Assembly: GCA_963780045.1 (NCBI GenBank)
Contig: CAVZZZ010000001.1
Coordinates: 2,108,001-2,172,000 of the forward strand
Origin: JANXQG01 sp963780045
GTDB taxonomy: Bacteria; Planctomycetota; Planctomycetia; Pirellulales; Thermoguttaceae
Length of the DNA stretch: 64,000 nucleotides
Reading direction: 5' to 3'
Part shown: piece by piece, positions 61,148 to 64,000 of the stretch
How positions within the stretch are numbered: the stretch's first letter is position 1
Layout: each line of letters begins with the position of its first letter
Notes under the pieces: generated by a model
Databases searched by the model: none
The model's input: the letters and a program-made list of their open reading frames with translations, nothing else
What the model was told of the DNA's origin: nothing
Position numbers and translations under genes: made by a program

Positions 61148-62961
61148 ATGCAACCTCTGGACTGGGTAATGATCGGCTGTTACTTCGCCCTCTTGCTGGG
61201 CGTGGTATGGTGGGTGGTTTCCAAGAGCAAGGACACGGCGGCGGACTACTTCCTCGCCGGCCGCAATCTGAGCTGGTGGATCGTGGGGGCCTCGATCTTC
61301 GCCTCGAACATCGGCTCGGAGCACGTCGTCGGTCTGGCCGGTTCTGGGGCAAAGGACGGCGTGGCGTTGGCCCATTACGAGCTGCACGCCTGGTGCCTCT
61401 TGGTGCTGGCGTGGGTCTTCGTGCCGTTTTACGCGCGGTCGATGGTCTTCACGATGCCGGAGTTTCTGGAGAAGCGATTCTCGACCGGTTCGCGGTACGT
61501 GCTTTCGATCGTGTCGCTGATCACGTTCGTGGTCTCGAAGATCGCCGTAGGAATTTTCGCGGGCGGCGTGGTCTTCGCGGCGCTGCTTCCCGATTTGCAT
61601 TTTCATCTCGGCGCGGAAGGCGCTGCCGGCTGGGATATCGACAGTTTTTGGATCGGCTCCGTCGCGGTGATTCTGCTTACCGGCTTGTACACGGTGCTGG
61701 GCGGCATGAGGGCCGTGGCCTACAACGACGCAGTGCAGACGGTCGTGCTGATCTGCGGCTCCGCCACGCTGACGGTTTACGGCCTGCTGACGCTGGGCGA
61801 CGGCAGCTTCGCGCAAGGCTGGAGCCAGTTGCGGCATTTCTGCGGCAGCGACATGTTCAATCTTTGGAAGCCGCTGATTCCGCCGGGCGTCGAGGGAACT
61901 TGGGAACCGGTCAAGGAGCCGCACCGCATGGCGTGGTACTTCAACGACCAATTTCCTTGGCTGGGCATGGCGATCTGCGCCCGGTGATTGGACTGTGGTA
62001 CTGGTGTACCGACCAATACATCGTGCAGCGGGCCTTGGGCGCGCCGGACGAGCGGACGGCCCGACGCGGCAGCATCTTCGCCGCGTTTTTGAAGCTCTTT
62101 CCCGTGTACCTTTTCATCATTCCCGGCTTGATTTGCTTCGCCTTGGCCAAGAGCGGAAAAGTGCCCGAACTGGCCGTCATTGCCCAGGGAGGCGAGGCCG
62201 GGCGCCATGCAGCGCAGAGCGCTTTTCCGCTGATGGTGATGCACTTGTTGCCGATGGGGTTGCGGGGTATCGTCGTTGCCGGGCTGCTCTCGGCCCTGAT
62301 GGGCTCGCTCGCGGGCGTCTTCAACGCCTGTTCGACGCTCTTCACCGTCGATCTCTACGAGAAGCTGAGGCCAGGCGCCACTCAGCACGAAATCGTCCGT
62401 ACCGGGCGGATCGCCACCGCGGTCATGGTGGCCATCGCCTTGGCGTGGATTCCCGTCGTGAAGGGCGCGCAAAGCCTTTACGAGTATCTGCAGAGCATCC
62501 AGGGCTACCTGGCCCCGCCGATTTTTGTGGTCTTCTTTTTCGGTGTGTTCTTCAAGCGGCTCAACGCCAAAGGCTGCTTGTGGGCAATGGTGGTCGGTTT
62601 CGTTATCGGCGTGTTTCGCATGTTAGTCGACACTCCGGTGACGCTGGGTTTGGAACGCTTTCCGGAATCCGTGCGCGAGCTTTACCAGCCCGGCAAGTTC
62701 CTCTGGATCGTCAACAACATCAACTTCCAGTATTTCAGCATCCTGATAACGATCGTCTCGGCGATCACGATGATGGCGGTCAGCCTGGCGACGGCGCCGC
62801 CCTCGCCCCAGCAAATCAAGAGCCTGACTTTCGGCACGGAGACCGAGGAAGACAGACGGAAGACCCGCGCGAGCTGGGGCTGGCAGGAAGTGCTGGCCTC
62901 GTGCATCGTGCTGGCGGCGATTTTAGGTGCGTACATCTATTTCACGGGTTTCAAGGAATAA
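61148..62961 (+). CDS. Sodium/solute symporter, SSS family (one frameshift)
   Basis: About 604 residues, around 14 membrane helices. N-terminal piece: MQPLDWVMIGCYFALLLGVV, AADYFLAGRNLSWWIVGASI, FASNIGSEHVVGLAGSGAKD and MRAVAYNDAVQTVVLICGSA. The frame changes near 61980 at MAICAR; the second piece continues VIGLWYWCTDQYIVQRALGA and LSALMGSLAGVFNACSTLFT. SGLT-like motif signatures fit sugar transport. Follows araA by 10 bases, so L-arabinose is the likely substrate. Confidence 0.88.
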
Positions 62962-62996
62962 CCGCGCGCGGTCGTCCGCTGGAGCGCGGCGCCGAG

Positions 62997-63737
62997 TCAG
63001 GAATACTCCTGATACGTGGGCGTAATAACCAACTCCGGCACGGTCACGTTCGGCGGGAGCTTGGCCAAGGCGACGACGCAATGCCCAATGTCTGCGGGAT
63101 GGACCATTGCCGCCCGCTTTTCGGCTGGGACCGGGACCGGACGTTGCTCTAGGATGGGTGTGTCAACCTCGCCGGGATAGATGTTGGTAATGCGGATGCC
63201 GTTTGCGCGTTCCTCCAGTCCAACGGCCATGCCCAGCGCGGTTGCGGCAAACTTTGACGCGCAATAGGCCGGGCCGGCCAGCGTCAAGGCCCGCTTGCCG
63301 GCGATGGAGGAAATGTTGACGATCAGCCCGGCGCGATTCTGCCGCATGACGGGCAACACCGCGTGCAGGACGTTGTAGAACCCCGTGCTATTGATCGCCA
63401 TGATGCGGTCGAAATCGGTCGGGTCCAGCTCCGACATTTTCCGCCGGGCGACGTTGATCCCGGCGCTGTTGACGACGATGTCCAGCGAACCGAGACTTTC
63501 CATGGCCCAGGCCACGAGGTCCCGAACGTCGCCGCGGTCGGAAATATCGCAAGCGCGGGCGAGCAACGGGGGCCGACCGGCAAATTCAGCGGCGGCCTGT
63601 TCGAGCTTCTGCCGGCTGCGGCCCGCTATTGCCACGCGGCACCCTTCGCTCGCCAAGGCAATGGCCACGCCGAGGCCGATCCCGCTGCCGCCTCCGGTCA
63701 CCAATGCCGTTTTGCCGTTTAGTTCCACGATCGTCAC
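62997..63737 (-). CDS. Short-chain dehydrogenase/reductase
   Basis: 246 residues. ALVTGGGSGIGLGVAIALAS (TGxxxGIG), LDIVVNSAGINVARRK (NSAG), IVNISSIAGKRALTLAGPAY CASKFA (Ser, Tyr, Lys triad), NIYPGEVDTPIL. Classical SDR with unknown substrate. It lies 9 bases after the truncated medium-chain dehydrogenase gene on the same strand, suggesting a two-step oxidation of a sugar or alcohol. Confidence 0.88.
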   Translation of the reverse strand: MTIVELNGKTALVTGGGSGIGLGVAIALASEGCRVAIAGRSRQKLEQAAAEFAGRPPLLARACDISDRGDVRDLVAWAMESLGSLDIVVNSAGINVARRKMSELDPTDFDRIMAINSTGFYNVLHAVLPVMRQNRAGLIVNISSIAGKRALTLAGPAYCASKFAATALGMAVGLEERANGIRITNIYPGEVDTPILEQRPVPVPAEKRAAMVHPADIGHCVVALAKLPPNVTVPELVITPTYQEYS

Positions 63738-63746
63738 TTCTGTATG

Positions 63747-64000
63747 TTACGGTTCCAGGACCACTTTCAGCAGGCCTTCGCCGCCTTGGTACAACCGTTG
63801 GAACCACGTCGGACCATCGGCCAAAGGAGCCGTCGCGCTGATCAGCGCATCGACGTCGATCGCGCCGCTGGCGATCATCTCAAGACACGCCGCGTATTCG
63901 CCGCACGAGGCGCAGCAGCCGTTGAGCGTCAGTTCGCGAGTGACGACCGCCTGCAGCGGAAAATCCGCGCTGGGGGCCAGGTTGCCGACGAGCGTCACCT
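63747..64000 (-). CDS. C-terminal part of a medium-chain alcohol/sugar dehydrogenase, cut by the window edge
   Basis: 84 residues: MTLVGNLAPSADFPLQAVVT (strand after the coenzyme domain), RELTLNGCCASCGEYAACLE and ISATAPLADGPTWFQRLYQG GEGLLKVVLEP. The VGNL...LNG...EY..CLEMI layout is that of sorbitol- or threonine-dehydrogenase-like MDR enzymes. The ATG at 63996-63998 is internal, not the start. Zinc sites and the Rossmann motif are outside the window. Confidence 0.75.
   Translation of the reverse strand, partial: VTLVGNLAPSADFPLQAVVTRELTLNGCCASCGEYAACLEMIASGAIDVDALISATAPLADGPTWFQRLYQGGEGLLKVVLEP

Overview
The window reads like a chromosome segment of a high-GC planctomycete, probably of the Pirellulales group. 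The reasons are a giant beta-strand-repeat protein ending in a PEP-CTERM anchor, Gfo/Idh/MocA oxidoreductases with twin-arginine leaders, ECF sigma genes next to a zinc-finger/serine-threonine kinase, a ThuA-like protein, and many short palindromic repeats. This placement is inferred from gene content only. No rRNA, tRNA or CRISPR array was seen.

Layout. 0-7 kb: the N-terminal part of an ATPase-like protein, then the PEP-CTERM repeat protein. 6.7-13.3 kb (minus strand): rpsO, pnp, a histidine kinase, hisD, hisC, hisB. 13.3-15 kb: no gene; it holds dispersed repeats and a tandem structured-RNA candidate with a strong terminator. 15-20.4 kb: two ECF sigma genes around a minus-strand locus in which a zinc-finger kinase with a membrane segment runs into two tandem HlyD-like adaptor units; palindromic elements have invaded this locus. 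20-26 kb: a TPR/HEAT protein, a ThuA-like protein, an enoyl-CoA hydratase and a GH106-like glycosidase. 26-30 kb: a class III polyhydroxyalkanoate cluster (phaC, phaE, phasin, phaR) with a divergent short-chain reductase. 30.1-31.3 kb: a REP-flanked RAYT transposase unit. 31-44.7 kb: Gfo/Idh enzymes, an inositol-monophosphatase-like enzyme, glucuronate isomerase, a large secreted protein, YacG, a DUF4058 protein and a HEAT protein. 44.7-48.1 kb: a decayed accessory stretch with toxin-antitoxin and HNH remnants. 48-54.5 kb: dnaK, a DUF2695 protein, clpB and small envelope proteins. 54.5-64 kb: threonine aldolase, a ThDP decarboxylase, an LRR membrane protein, a TIM-barrel isomerase, L-arabinose isomerase with a sodium/solute symporter, an SDR and a truncated medium-chain dehydrogenase.

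Together the genes describe a heterotroph that degrades plant-type sugars (arabinose, uronates, probably rhamnosides), stores polyester, and signals through ECF sigma factors and kinases.

Main caveat: at least 20 genes, including essential ones such as pnp and dnaK, are broken by single-base frameshifts that a one-base correction repairs. This looks like residual indel error in an uncorrected long-read assembly. Coordinates of such genes are given for the reconstructed gene, and pseudogene calls are kept for loci with in-frame stops or inserted repeats.
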